DNA of 64,000 bases. Origin: Phaeobacter sp. QD34_24. GTDB lineage: Bacteria; Pseudomonadota; Alphaproteobacteria; Rhodobacterales; Rhodobacteraceae. Within the stretch, counting starts at the first letter, position 1. Every line of letters starts with the position of its first letter. Of the stretch, positions 26,778-35,222 are shown piece after piece. The translations under genes and the position numbers were made by a program. The stretch spans positions 149,625 to 213,624 of the forward strand of contig NZ_JARCJD010000006.1 of assembly GCF_028890115.1 (NCBI RefSeq), in the 5' to 3' direction. Under the pieces are notes generated by a model, which was not told the DNA's origin, ran no database searches, and worked only from the letters and a program-made list of their open reading frames with translations.

Positions 26778-27839
26778 TCACGCCAGTGCGCGTTCGGCGC
26801 GTTGATCGACCAGAAGATCGGTGACCATGGCGCCCACCCACATGCAGAACAGTGCCAGCCAGGCGGTTCCGGCAAAGATTGATCCGCCGGTGACGCCCGC
26901 GCCGATGGCGCAGCCACCTGCCAGCATGCCGCCAAAGCCCATCAGTGCGGCGCCGATCATCGCCTTGCGCATGGTGACGGGACCGTCAAAAGCCTGGATC
27001 TTCATCTCTCCGGCAAGGGTGGCGGCGATCATCGCGCCGATGAAGACGCCAGGCACCAGGCCCACGTCGAATTCCAGAATGGCGTTGCGATCCAGGAAGA
27101 ACATCAGCGTATGGGCCGAGGGTCCGGTGAAAGTGGCGCTTTCGATCTGCACCGGGTCAAAGGCCACAAGGCTCAGGCCATGGGTGAGCACCCAGCCCAA
27201 GGCGACGGCAAAGCCCACGCCCGAGGCAAACACCAGCCGCGCCGCGCCGATACGGTTCCTGCGCGACAACCACAGTGCCAGCACCGCAATCGCCGCGCCC
27301 AGTGCCAGCCCGCCCCATTCTGGCAGGCCCGCGACGGCCATCAGATCCATGTTGCGCCCGCCTGAGGTGACCCAGAGCGCGGCCAGCTTGTCGCGCAGGG
27401 GCGAGAGCACGCCCGCAAGGCTCATCTGGGCCACAACGGCAAAGATCAGACCCGAGACGACAGACCGCAGGTTGCCGGTGGCCGCCAGCACCAGCAAGCG
27501 ACCCGAACAGCCCCGCGCCAGCACCATGCCCGCGCCGAACAGAAAGCCGCCGATCACGGCGCCGGACCAGCTGCCGGGCACGGCCATCATCCGCGCATCC
27601 GCTGAACTCATCAGCCCCAAAAGCTCGGCCGCCTGCACCCAGACCACGGCGGTGGAAAAGGTCAAAAGCCACACCGCGACCTTGTCTTCCATCCGCCCGC
27701 GGGCGAATTCCACCGCCGCGGCGCGCAGGCAGAAGCGCGAGCGCTGGGCGGCAATGCCAAAGGTCAGCCCGGTGGCCAGGCCAAACAGGGCCGCCGTCGG
27801 AGCCTCTCCGATACGTTCGACAATTGATACCAGATCCAT
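26778..27839 (-). CDS. YeeE/YedE-family sulfur-compound transporter
   Basis: A 353-residue polytopic membrane protein. The conserved Cys motifs of the family are visible: RSRFCLRAA near the N-terminus, LARGCSGRLLVLAATGN, and the late FGGMLAGGCAIGAGVTGGS. These cysteines are used in thiosulfate (TsuA/YeeE) or related sulfur transport. Divergent from an MFS gene; no SirA/TusA-like partner is adjacent. Start set at MDLVSIVERIGEAP. Confidence 0.88.
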   Translation of the reverse strand: MDLVSIVERIGEAPTAALFGLATGLTFGIAAQRSRFCLRAAAVEFARGRMEDKVAVWLLTFSTAVVWVQAAELLGLMSSADARMMAVPGSWSGAVIGGFLFGAGMVLARGCSGRLLVLAATGNLRSVVSGLIFAVVAQMSLAGVLSPLRDKLAALWVTSGGRNMDLMAVAGLPEWGGLALGAAIAVLALWLSRRNRIGAARLVFASGVGFAVALGWVLTHGLSLVAFDPVQIESATFTGPSAHTLMFFLDRNAILEFDVGLVPGVFIGAMIAATLAGEMKIQAFDGPVTMRKAMIGAALMGFGGMLAGGCAIGAGVTGGSIFAGTAWLALFCMWVGAMVTDLLVDQRAERALA

Positions 27840-27968
27840 AGCGCGTCCCCTGATCCATGCACGCATCCTAATATGTATGAAATGTGACCCTCGCATTGAT
27901 GCAGATCAGATGTGCGCGCGGTGTTTTGCCCTCGCCAGAACCGGGAAAGAGGCGTAAAGGCTGATTTC

Positions 27969-29204
27969 ATGTTCAAGCCGATCCCGATAGAGAGCGCGCG
28001 CGATCTGCCGCGCTGGCGCCGCCCGACCACGCTGCTGTTCGTCATGGCGCTCTGCATGCCGATTGCCTTCAACGCCTGGAATGCGCTGCTCAACAACTTC
28101 GTGATCGAGGTCGCTGATTTCGACGGCGCCGACATCGGCCTGCTGCACACGGTGCGCGAGATCCCCGGCTTTTTGGCCATCGGGGTGATCGCGGTGATCA
28201 TGCTGGTGCGCGAACAGGTGCTGGGTCTGGTCTCACTGATGCTGTTGGGGGCGGCTACGGCGGTTACGGCCTGGTTTCCGTCGCTGGGCGGGATCCTGAC
28301 CATCACCATGCTGTCCTCGATCGGTTTTCACTACTACGAGACGGTGAACCAGTCGCTGCAGCTGCAATGGCTGCCGAAAGACCGCGCACCGCAGATGCTG
28401 GGCTGGCTGTTGGCGGCGGGGTCGGCGGCGACTCTGGTGGTCTACGGGCTGATCGTGCTTCTGTGGGAGCCTTTGAGCCTCAGCTACAATGTGGTGTTCA
28501 TGACCGCAGGCGGGGTGACGACGCTGCTCGCCCTTGTCTGCCTGATGGCCTACCCGCAGTTCGAGGCGCCGCATCCGCAGGTCAAGAAGCTGGTGCTGCG
28601 CCGCCGTTACTGGCTTTATTATGCGCTGCAGTTTATGGCCGGTGCGCGGCGGCAGATCTTTGTGGTCTTTGCGGGCTTCATGATGGTGGAGAAATTCGGC
28701 TTTGACGTCCACGAGGTCACCGGATTGTTTCTGATCAACCTGGTGATCAACATGGCCGTCGCGCCGCTGCTGGGTCGCTTCGTGGCCACATTTGGCGAGC
28801 GGCGCACGCTGATCTTCGAATATGCCGGTCTTGCCACCGTCTTTGCGCTTTATGGCGGGCTTTACTGGTTTGGCTGGGGTGTGTTGCTGGCGGCGACGCT
28901 CTACGTGATCGATCACGTGCTCTTTGCGCTGGCGCTGGCGCTCAAGACCTATTTCCAGAAGATCGCAGATCCCGGTGACATCGCGCCCACCGCCGCCGTG
29001 GCCTTTACCATCAACCATATCGCGGCGGTGTTCCTGCCGGTGCTCCTGGGCATGCTCTGGGTGATCTCGCCCGGTGCGGTCTTTGGCCTGGCGGCGGCGA
29101 TGGCGCTGGTATCGCTGACGCTGGCCTGCCTGATCCCGCGCCACCCCGAGCCGGGCAACGAGACGGTGTTCTCCAAGTACCTCTCTGCCGCGCCTGCCGA
29201 GTGA
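27969..29204 (+). CDS. MFS transporter
   Basis: A 411-residue major-facilitator protein with about twelve hydrophobic segments, beginning at LLFVMALCMPIAFNAWNAL and with the RxxxR-type loops expected between helices 2-3. No substrate signature is recognised. Start at 27969 preceded by AAAGG. The divergent neighbour is a sulfur-compound transporter, so a link to sulfur-compound handling is possible but not shown. Confidence 0.85.
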   Translation: MFKPIPIESARDLPRWRRPTTLLFVMALCMPIAFNAWNALLNNFVIEVADFDGADIGLLHTVREIPGFLAIGVIAVIMLVREQVLGLVSLMLLGAATAVTAWFPSLGGILTITMLSSIGFHYYETVNQSLQLQWLPKDRAPQMLGWLLAAGSAATLVVYGLIVLLWEPLSLSYNVVFMTAGGVTTLLALVCLMAYPQFEAPHPQVKKLVLRRRYWLYYALQFMAGARRQIFVVFAGFMMVEKFGFDVHEVTGLFLINLVINMAVAPLLGRFVATFGERRTLIFEYAGLATVFALYGGLYWFGWGVLLAATLYVIDHVLFALALALKTYFQKIADPGDIAPTAAVAFTINHIAAVFLPVLLGMLWVISPGAVFGLAAAMALVSLTLACLIPRHPEPGNETVFSKYLSAAPAE

Positions 29205-29278
29205 GGCGTTCGGTGCTTGTGCTTGACGCCGGGCCGCGCGCGGCCTAGGCGCATGTCAGCAATCCCTGGAGAGACGCC

Positions 29279-30151
29279 ATGCCCACCTTCACCGCCCTGA
29301 CCACCCTCACCGGAAAAGCCAAAGCCGAGGCGCTGGGCGAGGCGATGGAACGACTGATGCCCGAACCCACCGGCGTCGGTGTCTTCGAGATCGAGGATGG
29401 ATCCGGCCTCTGGGAGGTTGGCGGCTATTTCACCGAAGCCCCGGACGAGGCGGGGCTGGCGCTGCTTGCGACGATGCATGAGGCAAAACCCTTTGCCGTG
29501 TCTGAACTGCCGGAAACCGATTGGGTTGCCCATGTGCGCCGCGAGCTGGCTCCGGTGGAGGCCGGGCGGTTCTTCGTCTACGGCAGCCATGACGCGGACA
29601 AGGTGCCTGCGGGCAAGATTCCGCTGCTGATCGAGGCGGCGATGGCATTCGGCACCGGCCACCACGGCACCACGCTGGGCTGCCTGCGCGCCCTGGATCA
29701 TCTGATCGACACCGGGTTTGCCGGCGCCAAGGTGGCTGACATTGGTTGCGGCACCGCGGTTCTGGCCATGGCGGCGGCTCGGGTCTGGGACGGGCAGTTC
29801 ATCGCCAGCGACATCGACGAGGTCGCGGTCGAGGTGGCCGAGGCCAACCTCAAGGCCAACGACATGGCCGGGCAGGTGACCTGCCTGGAGGCCGCCGGGT
29901 TCGATCATGCGGATCTGAAGGCCGCGGCGCCCTATGACCTGATCTTTGCCAATATCCTGAAAGGGCCGCTGGTGGCCCTGTCGCCCGATATTGCCGCCAA
30001 CCTGCGCGCGGGCGGATATGCGATCCTGTCCGGTATCCTCAACGATCAGGCCGACAATGTGATCGCGGTCTACGGCGAGAACGGCCTTGCCTTGCAGCGC
30101 CGGGATGAGATCGGCGAATGGACCACGCTGCTGTTGAAAAAAACGGGCTGA
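29279..30151 (+). CDS. prmA: Ribosomal protein L11 methyltransferase
   Basis: A 290-residue PrmA-type enzyme that trimethylates L11. The SAM-binding motif VADIGCGTAVLAMAAARVW lies after GTGHHGTTLGCLRALD, and the NILKGPL segment (the NPPY-like loop, here FANILKGPLVAL) is standard. N-terminal substrate-recognition domain of about 120 residues is present. Confidence 0.93.
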   Translation: MPTFTALTTLTGKAKAEALGEAMERLMPEPTGVGVFEIEDGSGLWEVGGYFTEAPDEAGLALLATMHEAKPFAVSELPETDWVAHVRRELAPVEAGRFFVYGSHDADKVPAGKIPLLIEAAMAFGTGHHGTTLGCLRALDHLIDTGFAGAKVADIGCGTAVLAMAAARVWDGQFIASDIDEVAVEVAEANLKANDMAGQVTCLEAAGFDHADLKAAAPYDLIFANILKGPLVALSPDIAANLRAGGYAILSGILNDQADNVIAVYGENGLALQRRDEIGEWTTLLLKKTG

Positions 30152-30257
30152 TTGAACCAAGTTTATCGAGAATTTTAGAAAACTGCCCAAAACTTGCCAC
30201 ATTTCCGTCGCATGGTGACTCATCCGCTGGTGGGGGCCAGTTCGGGGAGCTCATGGT

Positions 30258-30611
30258 ATGGGCAAACAACATCGAGAATTCAACGCGCGTCTGCGCCGTC
30301 TTGAAGACAAGCACGAGGCCATGTCATCGGGCTATTCGGCGCATGTCGGCTCGGACGGGCTGATCATGGTGAAGCCGCGCAGATCGCGTGCGTCCCGGTC
30401 TCGGGTGACGCCGCGCGCTGTCGTCTTTCTTCTCTGCTCCGTCTTCCTGTTCAAAGGGTTCCTGATGGCGAGCTTGGGCTTTGCAAGCTACGATGCACGC
30501 GTGGCCGAGCTGTCGCGCGGCATTGCGGTGGAGCGGGCCGGGGCCTTTGTCATGCAAGCCGAGCCGATTTCCGTCCTGATCGGACAAAAGCTGCGCCCCT
30601 ACGTGCATTGA
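30258..30611 (+). CDS. Hypothetical single-TM protein
   Basis: A 117-residue protein with a basic cytoplasmic N-terminal part (RLRRLEDKHEAMSSGYSAHV, then KPRRSRASRSR), one transmembrane helix (AVVFLLCSVFLFKGFLMASL, about 55-74) and a short C-terminal part of about 40 residues. GGGGAG lies ahead of the ATG. Not recognised. Codon usage supports it as coding. Confidence 0.65.
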   Translation: MGKQHREFNARLRRLEDKHEAMSSGYSAHVGSDGLIMVKPRRSRASRSRVTPRAVVFLLCSVFLFKGFLMASLGFASYDARVAELSRGIAVERAGAFVMQAEPISVLIGQKLRPYVH

Positions 30612-30654
30612 TGGGACCCGATCTGCCTGCGTCGCAGGCTCTGTGATCAAATGA

Positions 30655-30692
30655 AAAATAAAAACGCCGCAGCCCGGGTCGGGTCTGCGGCG
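30655..30692 (-). terminator. Terminator of the DUF1127 gene
   Basis: Stem CGCCGCAG (30665-30672) with CTGCGGCG (30685-30692), inner CCCG/CGGG-type pairing, followed on the minus strand by TTTTTATTTT. Confidence 0.85.
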
Positions 30693-30742
30693 GTCTTGTC
30701 TGCCCCCGAGGGAAAAGGGTTGGCAGTCAGATTGCTGGGTGA

Positions 30743-30961
30743 TCAGCGGTGCGATTTGCCCAGGGCAATATCGTCGATATCGCCGCGGCACATGCCGATA
30801 TCGGCCAGATCGCGGTCGCTGAGCGCCGACAGGGCGTTGCGGGTGGCGCGGGCGTCGTTCCAAGCCACGGCCGATGCCAGGGCATTGTCCAGAAGGCCGC
30901 CGATACGACCAAACAGGCCGGTGGAGCCATAGGTGGTGCGGGTGGTGTCAAATGCAGCCAT
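30743..30961 (-). CDS. DUF1127 domain protein
   Basis: A 72-residue small protein; the C-terminal DUF1127 signature ATRNALSALSDRDLADIGMC followed by RGDID is clear. These proteins are small, Arg-rich and often stress- or sRNA-regulated in alphaproteobacteria, where some bind RNA. AAGAGGA RBS, own terminator and a long leader containing a 12-bp direct repeat. Confidence 0.85.
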   Translation of the reverse strand: MAAFDTTRTTYGSTGLFGRIGGLLDNALASAVAWNDARATRNALSALSDRDLADIGMCRGDIDDIALGKSHR

Positions 30962-31076
30962 ATCCTTGTCCTCTTGGGTATGTGTTTCAAAATGCGCCGG
31001 GGCCGTGAAGTGGTGCGAGTGGGCCGTTGCGCGTTAAGCGGCAGGTAGAGGCGAAATCTTCCCCCAGCAAGATCGA

Positions 31077-31109
31077 TTTTTGCATAGCACTACGCGCTTT
31101 TTGCATAGC
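31077..31109. promoter_or_regulatory. 12-bp direct repeat in the DUF1127/ruvC divergent gap
   Basis: TTTTTGCATAGC occurs at 31077-31088 and again at 31098-31109, exactly 21 bp (two helical turns) apart, inside the 350-bp gap between the divergent DUF1127 and ruvC genes. A related TTGCAAAT lies at 31118. The arrangement looks like tandem operator half-sites. No gene is seen in this gap. Confidence 0.45.
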
Positions 31110-31248
31110 TCTCGCCCTTGCAAATAAGGGGAATGCGCCAATTGGGAGCAGGCGGCTGCAAAATGTCGCGACCAGACATCGATGTGGCGTTTTCGTCTCT
31201 TGTTTTCTCACCCCAAGGGAGAAGGCCAAGGCAAAAGCGATTGGCTAT

Positions 31249-31263
31249 GTTCGCCTTTTGTGC
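31249..31263 (+). promoter_or_regulatory. Possible LexA (SOS) box before ruvC
   Basis: GTTC-N7-GTGC, one mismatch from the alphaproteobacterial LexA consensus GTTC-N7-GTTC, 48 bp before the ruvC ATG. Damage control of ruvCAB makes it plausible. Confidence 0.4.
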
Positions 31264-31311
31264 TAACTCATTTCAAAACAATTCGAATGAACAGGCAGGG
31301 GCAGGGCGGAT

Positions 31312-31809
31312 ATGCGGATTTTGGGGATCGATCCGGGGCTGCGGACCCTGGGCTGGGGGATCATCGAATCGCAAGGCACGCGGCTGTCCCATGTGGCCAA
31401 CGGGCTGTGTCATTCCGATGGCGATGATCTGGGCGAGCGGCTGTTGTCGCTGCACAATCAGGTGGGCGAGGTGATCGCGCAATATTGCCCGGATCAGGCC
31501 GCCATCGAACAGACCTTCGTGAACAAGGATGGTGCGGGCACGCTGAAGCTGGGGCAGGCGCGGGGCGTCGCGCTTCTGACCCTGGCCAAGGCCGGGCTGC
31601 CGGTGGGCGAATATGCCCCCAACCGCGTGAAGAAAACGGTGGTGGGCGTGGGACATGCGGACAAGGGGCAGATCCTGCATATGGTGAAGCTGCAGCTGCC
31701 CGGCTGTAACCCCAAGGGCGCCGATGCCGCCGATGCGCTGGCCATTGCCATTTGCCATGCCTATTACGGGGGCACGCAACAGCGGGTGTTGAAGGAGGTG
31801 CGCGCATGA
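31312..31809 (+). CDS. ruvC: Holliday junction resolvase RuvC
   Basis: A 165-residue RuvC. Catalytic acidic residues Asp7, Glu66, Asp138 and Asp141 are in the E. coli positions ([22 protein letters not shown]). It cuts Holliday junctions symmetrically after RuvAB branch migration. ATGA overlap with ruvA. Confidence 0.96.
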   Translation: MRILGIDPGLRTLGWGIIESQGTRLSHVANGLCHSDGDDLGERLLSLHNQVGEVIAQYCPDQAAIEQTFVNKDGAGTLKLGQARGVALLTLAKAGLPVGEYAPNRVKKTVVGVGHADKGQILHMVKLQLPGCNPKGADAADALAIAICHAYYGGTQQRVLKEVRA

Positions 31810-32498
31810 TCGGCAAGCTGACCGGACGGCTGGAGTATCGCGCAGCGGACCACGTGCTGATCGATGTGCGCGGCGTCGGCTATATCGTCTATTGCTCGGA
31901 TCGCACCCTTGCGGCCCTGCCCGGCGTCGGTGAACCGGTGGCGCTTTATACCGAACTCCTGGTGCGTGAAGACCTGATGCAGCTTTATGGCTTTCCCTCG
32001 CTGGTGGAAAAGGAATGGCATCGCCTGCTGACCTCGGTGCAGGGGGTGGGGGCCAAGGTTTCGCTCGCCATCCTGGGCGCGCTTGGTCCCGACGGGGTAA
32101 GCCGCGCCATTGCCCTGGGCGACTGGGCGGCTGTGAAGGCCGCCAAGGGCGTCGGCCCCAAGACCGCGCAGCGCATCGTTCTGGATCTGAAGGACAAGGC
32201 ACCCGGGGTGATGGCCATGGGCGGCACGGTGTCCGAGGCGATGGAGGGTCCCTCGCTTGCGGATGTGGTGGAGCCTGCCGAGGCTACGCCTGCGCCGAAA
32301 AAGGGGAAAGCGGCCAAGCCGAAACCGCCCTTGGGTGCGGCCGCCGCCTCTGCCGGGGCGCTTTCGGCGCTTTCGAACCTCGGCTATGGCCCGTCCGAGG
32401 CCGCCGCTGCCGTGGCCGAGGCTGCGGGTGACAGCCCCGAGGCCGGAGAGGCCGAATTGATCCGCGCGGCCCTGCGCCTCTTGGCGCCAAAGGGGTAA
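31806..32498 (+). CDS. ruvA: Holliday junction branch-migration protein RuvA
   Basis: A 230-residue RuvA, longer than the E. coli protein (203) because of an Ala/Lys/Pro-rich linker (about 155-185) between the HhH domain II ([20 protein letters not shown] and [20 protein letters not shown]) and the RuvB-binding C-terminal domain. The start at 31806 overlaps ruvC. Confidence 0.95.
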   Translation: MIGKLTGRLEYRAADHVLIDVRGVGYIVYCSDRTLAALPGVGEPVALYTELLVREDLMQLYGFPSLVEKEWHRLLTSVQGVGAKVSLAILGALGPDGVSRAIALGDWAAVKAAKGVGPKTAQRIVLDLKDKAPGVMAMGGTVSEAMEGPSLADVVEPAEATPAPKKGKAAKPKPPLGAAAASAGALSALSNLGYGPSEAAAAVAEAAGDSPEAGEAELIRAALRLLAPKG

Positions 32499-32501
32499 GC
32501 C

Positions 32502-33536
32502 GTGATGATTGATGCAGATCCGACCCTGCGCCCCGCGCCCCTGCCCGAGGACAGCGAACAGGACAACGACCGCGCCCTGCGCCCGCAAGGCCTGTCGGAA
32601 TTCATCGGTCAGGCCGAGGCCCGCGCCAACCTGCGCGTCTTTATCGAAAGCGCCCGCCGCCGCGGCGAGGCGATGGATCACACCCTGTTTCACGGGCCAC
32701 CGGGCCTGGGCAAGACGACGCTGGCGCAGATCGTGGCGCGGGAGCTGGGAGTGAATTTCCGCATGACCTCGGGGCCGGTTTTGGCCAAGGCGGGCGATCT
32801 GGCGGCGATCCTCACGAACCTCGAGGCGCGCGATGTCCTGTTCATCGACGAGATCCACAGGCTCAATCCGGCTGTGGAGGAGGTGCTTTACCCGGCGATG
32901 GAGGATTTCGAGCTGGATCTGGTGATCGGCGAAGGCCCCGCCGCCCGTACGGTGCGGATCGAGTTGCAGCCCTTCACCCTGGTGGGGGCGACGACGCGTA
33001 TGGGGCTTTTGACCACGCCGCTGAGGGACCGGTTCGGCATTCCGACACGGCTGCAGTTTTACACGGTGGATGAGCTGCATGAGATCGTCAGCCGTAACGC
33101 CCGCAAGCTGGGCGCGCCGGCGGATGACGCCGGCGCACGGGAGATCGCGCGGCGCGCGCGCGGCACCCCAAGGATCGCCGGTCGGCTCTTGCGCCGCGTG
33201 GTGGACTTTGCGGTGGTCGAGGGCGATGGAACGATCACTCGTGATCTAGCGGACGGTGCGCTGACGCGGCTTGGGGTGGACAACCTGGGCCTGGATGGAG
33301 CGGACCGGCGGTATTTGCGACTGATTGCCGAGAATTACTCAGGCGGGCCGGTGGGGATCGAGACCCTGTCTGCGGCGCTGAGCGAAAGCCGTGATGCGCT
33401 GGAGGAGGTGATTGAGCCCTACCTGTTGCAGCAGGGGCTGATCCAGCGCACTCCGCGTGGGCGGATGCTGGCGCAGAAGGCTTGGATGCATCTGGGGATT
33501 GCGCCGCCCAAATCGCAGAGTGATCTGTTTTCCTGA
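32502..33536 (+). CDS. ruvB: Holliday junction branch-migration ATPase RuvB
   Basis: A 344-residue AAA+ motor. Walker [10 protein letters not shown], Walker [10 protein letters not shown], and the C-terminal winged helix ([16 protein letters not shown]) are normal. The annotated start is a GTG; the ATG three bases later is equally possible. Ends three bases before structured repeat copy 4. Confidence 0.96.
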   Translation: MMIDADPTLRPAPLPEDSEQDNDRALRPQGLSEFIGQAEARANLRVFIESARRRGEAMDHTLFHGPPGLGKTTLAQIVARELGVNFRMTSGPVLAKAGDLAAILTNLEARDVLFIDEIHRLNPAVEEVLYPAMEDFELDLVIGEGPAARTVRIELQPFTLVGATTRMGLLTTPLRDRFGIPTRLQFYTVDELHEIVSRNARKLGAPADDAGAREIARRARGTPRIAGRLLRRVVDFAVVEGDGTITRDLADGALTRLGVDNLGLDGADRRYLRLIAENYSGGPVGIETLSAALSESRDALEEVIEPYLLQQGLIQRTPRGRMLAQKAWMHLGIAPPKSQSDLFS

Positions 33537-33540
33537 GAGG

Positions 33541-33857
33541 CAGCCTCTCCCGCCCGTCGCTTTGGCATTGAAAATGCCGTGCTCCCGTTGGGCAGGGCGC
33601 CGCTAACGCGGCGCGAGATTTGCTGAGAGGTGTCTTGAGGAGCAGATTTGCTCCTCAAGACACCAGTCCCAGTATTGGCAGTCCTTTGCCGCCTCAAGGG
33701 TAAACCACGCGTGCCGCGTGGCCGCATGCGCGGCCCTTGACCCGGAAAAGGACAGGGGTACGCCCTGGGGCAGCCGCGTCGCGACAGCGGCGCCGCGCCC
33801 AAGGCCGCCAAGGGGTATCGGCGCAGCCGATGCATCTGCGGGCGCGGGAGCACGCCC
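33541..33857. repeat. Structured intergenic element, copy 4 (complete)
   Basis: Occupies most of the 390-bp gap between ruvB and the next gene. Left arm CTCTCCCGCCC; hairpins GGCATT-gaa-AATGCC (33564-33578), GCGCCGC-TAAC-GCGGCGC (33597-33614) and a perfect 16-bp stem (33629-33644 with 33649-33664, loop GATT); then a three-way junction closed by TCAAGGG (33694-33700) and CCCTTGA (33734-33740) with CCACGCG-tgc-CGCGTGG and CCGC-ATGC-GCGG; then an inverted right arm with GCCGC/GCGGC (33773-33791), ATCGGC-gca-GCCGAT (33817-33831) and GGGCGCGGGAGC. The last 60 bases before 33927 hold only a leader. Confidence 0.85.
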
Positions 33858-33926
33858 TTGCCGTTCGGGGCAGAGCAGCTTAGACGCAGGCGGAAACAGA
33901 CGGGCAATCGTAGTGGAGCCGTTCTC

Positions 33927-34586
33927 ATGACACTGGACCTGACACCGGATCTGATCGAAGCGCTGTTTCTGCGAGGGGATGGAACCTACGCCTTTGCGCG
34001 GTGGGGGCGACCGATTGCGCCGATCGTCGTTGGGGTCGAGGAAGAGACGCTCAAGACCCTCAAGGGCGCGCTGGAGGCCGTGGTGACCCTGGCAGGGCAC
34101 CAGATGGCAGAGACCGACCCGGAACTCGGCAGCAATCTCATGTTCTTTTTCTTTCGCGACTGGGATGAACTGCTTGAGGTTCCCGATCTTGACCGCCTGA
34201 TCCCCGATCTTGCCCCGCTTGTTGCGCGGCTCAAGGCCACCGATGCCAGCCAGTACCGGGCGTTTCGCTTTGACGATCAGGGGGGCATTCAGGCGGCCTT
34301 TGTCTTCCTGCGCATGTCCGGCGATCTGGCGAAGATGCCTGCCGAGACGCTGGCGCTCACCCAGGCGGTGCAGGTCATGCTGATGTGGGGAGAACAGGCC
34401 TTTGCCAGGCAATCGCCGCTGGCCGTGCTGCCCGAAACCGGCGCCACCATCCTGCGCCCCGAAATTGCCGGGGTCATTGCTGCCGCCTATGACAGGATGA
34501 TGCCGGTGGCGGCGGATGATGCTTCTCATGCCTTACGCCTGTTCGCACGGCTGCAGGGGGCGACGCCGGGTCACCCCATTCAATAG
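33927..34586 (+). CDS. Hypothetical protein
   Basis: A 219-residue soluble protein with no signal peptide. Contains the segments GDGTYAFARWGRPIAPIVVG and NLMFFFFRDWDELLEVPDLD; mixed alpha/beta composition. It is 11 bp ahead of thpR and probably cotranscribed. I do not recognise the family. GTGGAG precedes the ATG by about eight bases. Confidence 0.7.
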   Translation: MTLDLTPDLIEALFLRGDGTYAFARWGRPIAPIVVGVEEETLKTLKGALEAVVTLAGHQMAETDPELGSNLMFFFFRDWDELLEVPDLDRLIPDLAPLVARLKATDASQYRAFRFDDQGGIQAAFVFLRMSGDLAKMPAETLALTQAVQVMLMWGEQAFARQSPLAVLPETGATILRPEIAGVIAAAYDRMMPVAADDASHALRLFARLQGATPGHPIQ

Positions 34587-34597
34587 GAGGCCGGTCC

Positions 34598-35155
34598 ATG
34601 CGCGCCTTTGTCGGGCTTCCCCTGCCGGATGAGGCTGCTGATGCACTGGAGCGCCTTCAGGCAGAGATCCCGGTGGGTCGCGTCGTCGTCGGCGAGAACC
34701 TGCATCTGACGCTGGCCTTTCTGGATGACCAGCCCGAGGTTGCGCTTCAGGCGCTCCATCAGGAGTTGTCGCAGATTGCGGCCGCGCCGCTCAGGCTGAA
34801 CATCAAGGGGCTGGATCTGGTCGGTGGGCGCAATCCACGCATTCTGTTTGCGGCTGTGGAGCCGGATCCAACCCTCTCACGCCTGCGCGATCAGGTGCGG
34901 CGGGCGGCGGAGCGGGCCGAGATCCATTTGCCCCGCGAAAGGTTCCGCCCGCACATCACCCTGGCGCGCTTTTCCCGCGATATGCCGAACCTGCAGGCGC
35001 GCCGATTGGGGGAGTTCCTTCAGGCGCTTGGGGATTTCTCTTTGCCCGACGTGCAGATTGATCGCACGGCGCTTTTTCGTTCGACGCTCAGCCCTGATGG
35101 CGCCCGCTATGATATCTTGGCCGACTATCCGCTGAACGCTCCGGACTGCGAATAG
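34598..35155 (+). CDS. thpR: RNA 2',3'-cyclic phosphodiesterase (2H family)
   Basis: A 185-residue 2H phosphoesterase. Both catalytic H-x-T motifs are present: HLTL (His36, Thr38) and HITL (His119, Thr121). Family members hydrolyse 2',3'-cyclic phosphates to 2'-phosphates and can ligate tRNA halves in vitro. Normal length. Confidence 0.9.
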   Translation: MRAFVGLPLPDEAADALERLQAEIPVGRVVVGENLHLTLAFLDDQPEVALQALHQELSQIAAAPLRLNIKGLDLVGGRNPRILFAAVEPDPTLSRLRDQVRRAAERAEIHLPRERFRPHITLARFSRDMPNLQARRLGEFLQALGDFSLPDVQIDRTALFRSTLSPDGARYDILADYPLNAPDCE

Positions 35156-35222
35156 GTCTGCCGGGCTTGCTGCCACTTGGAGCGCGCCTTAGGGTGCGAC
35201 CAGCAGCAGGAGAGGGCAGAAA

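Noticed and set aside
30987..31229. An 80-residue minus-strand frame upstream of the DUF1127 gene
   Set aside because: Runs through the direct-repeat regulatory gap with no protein-like features and poor codon usage.
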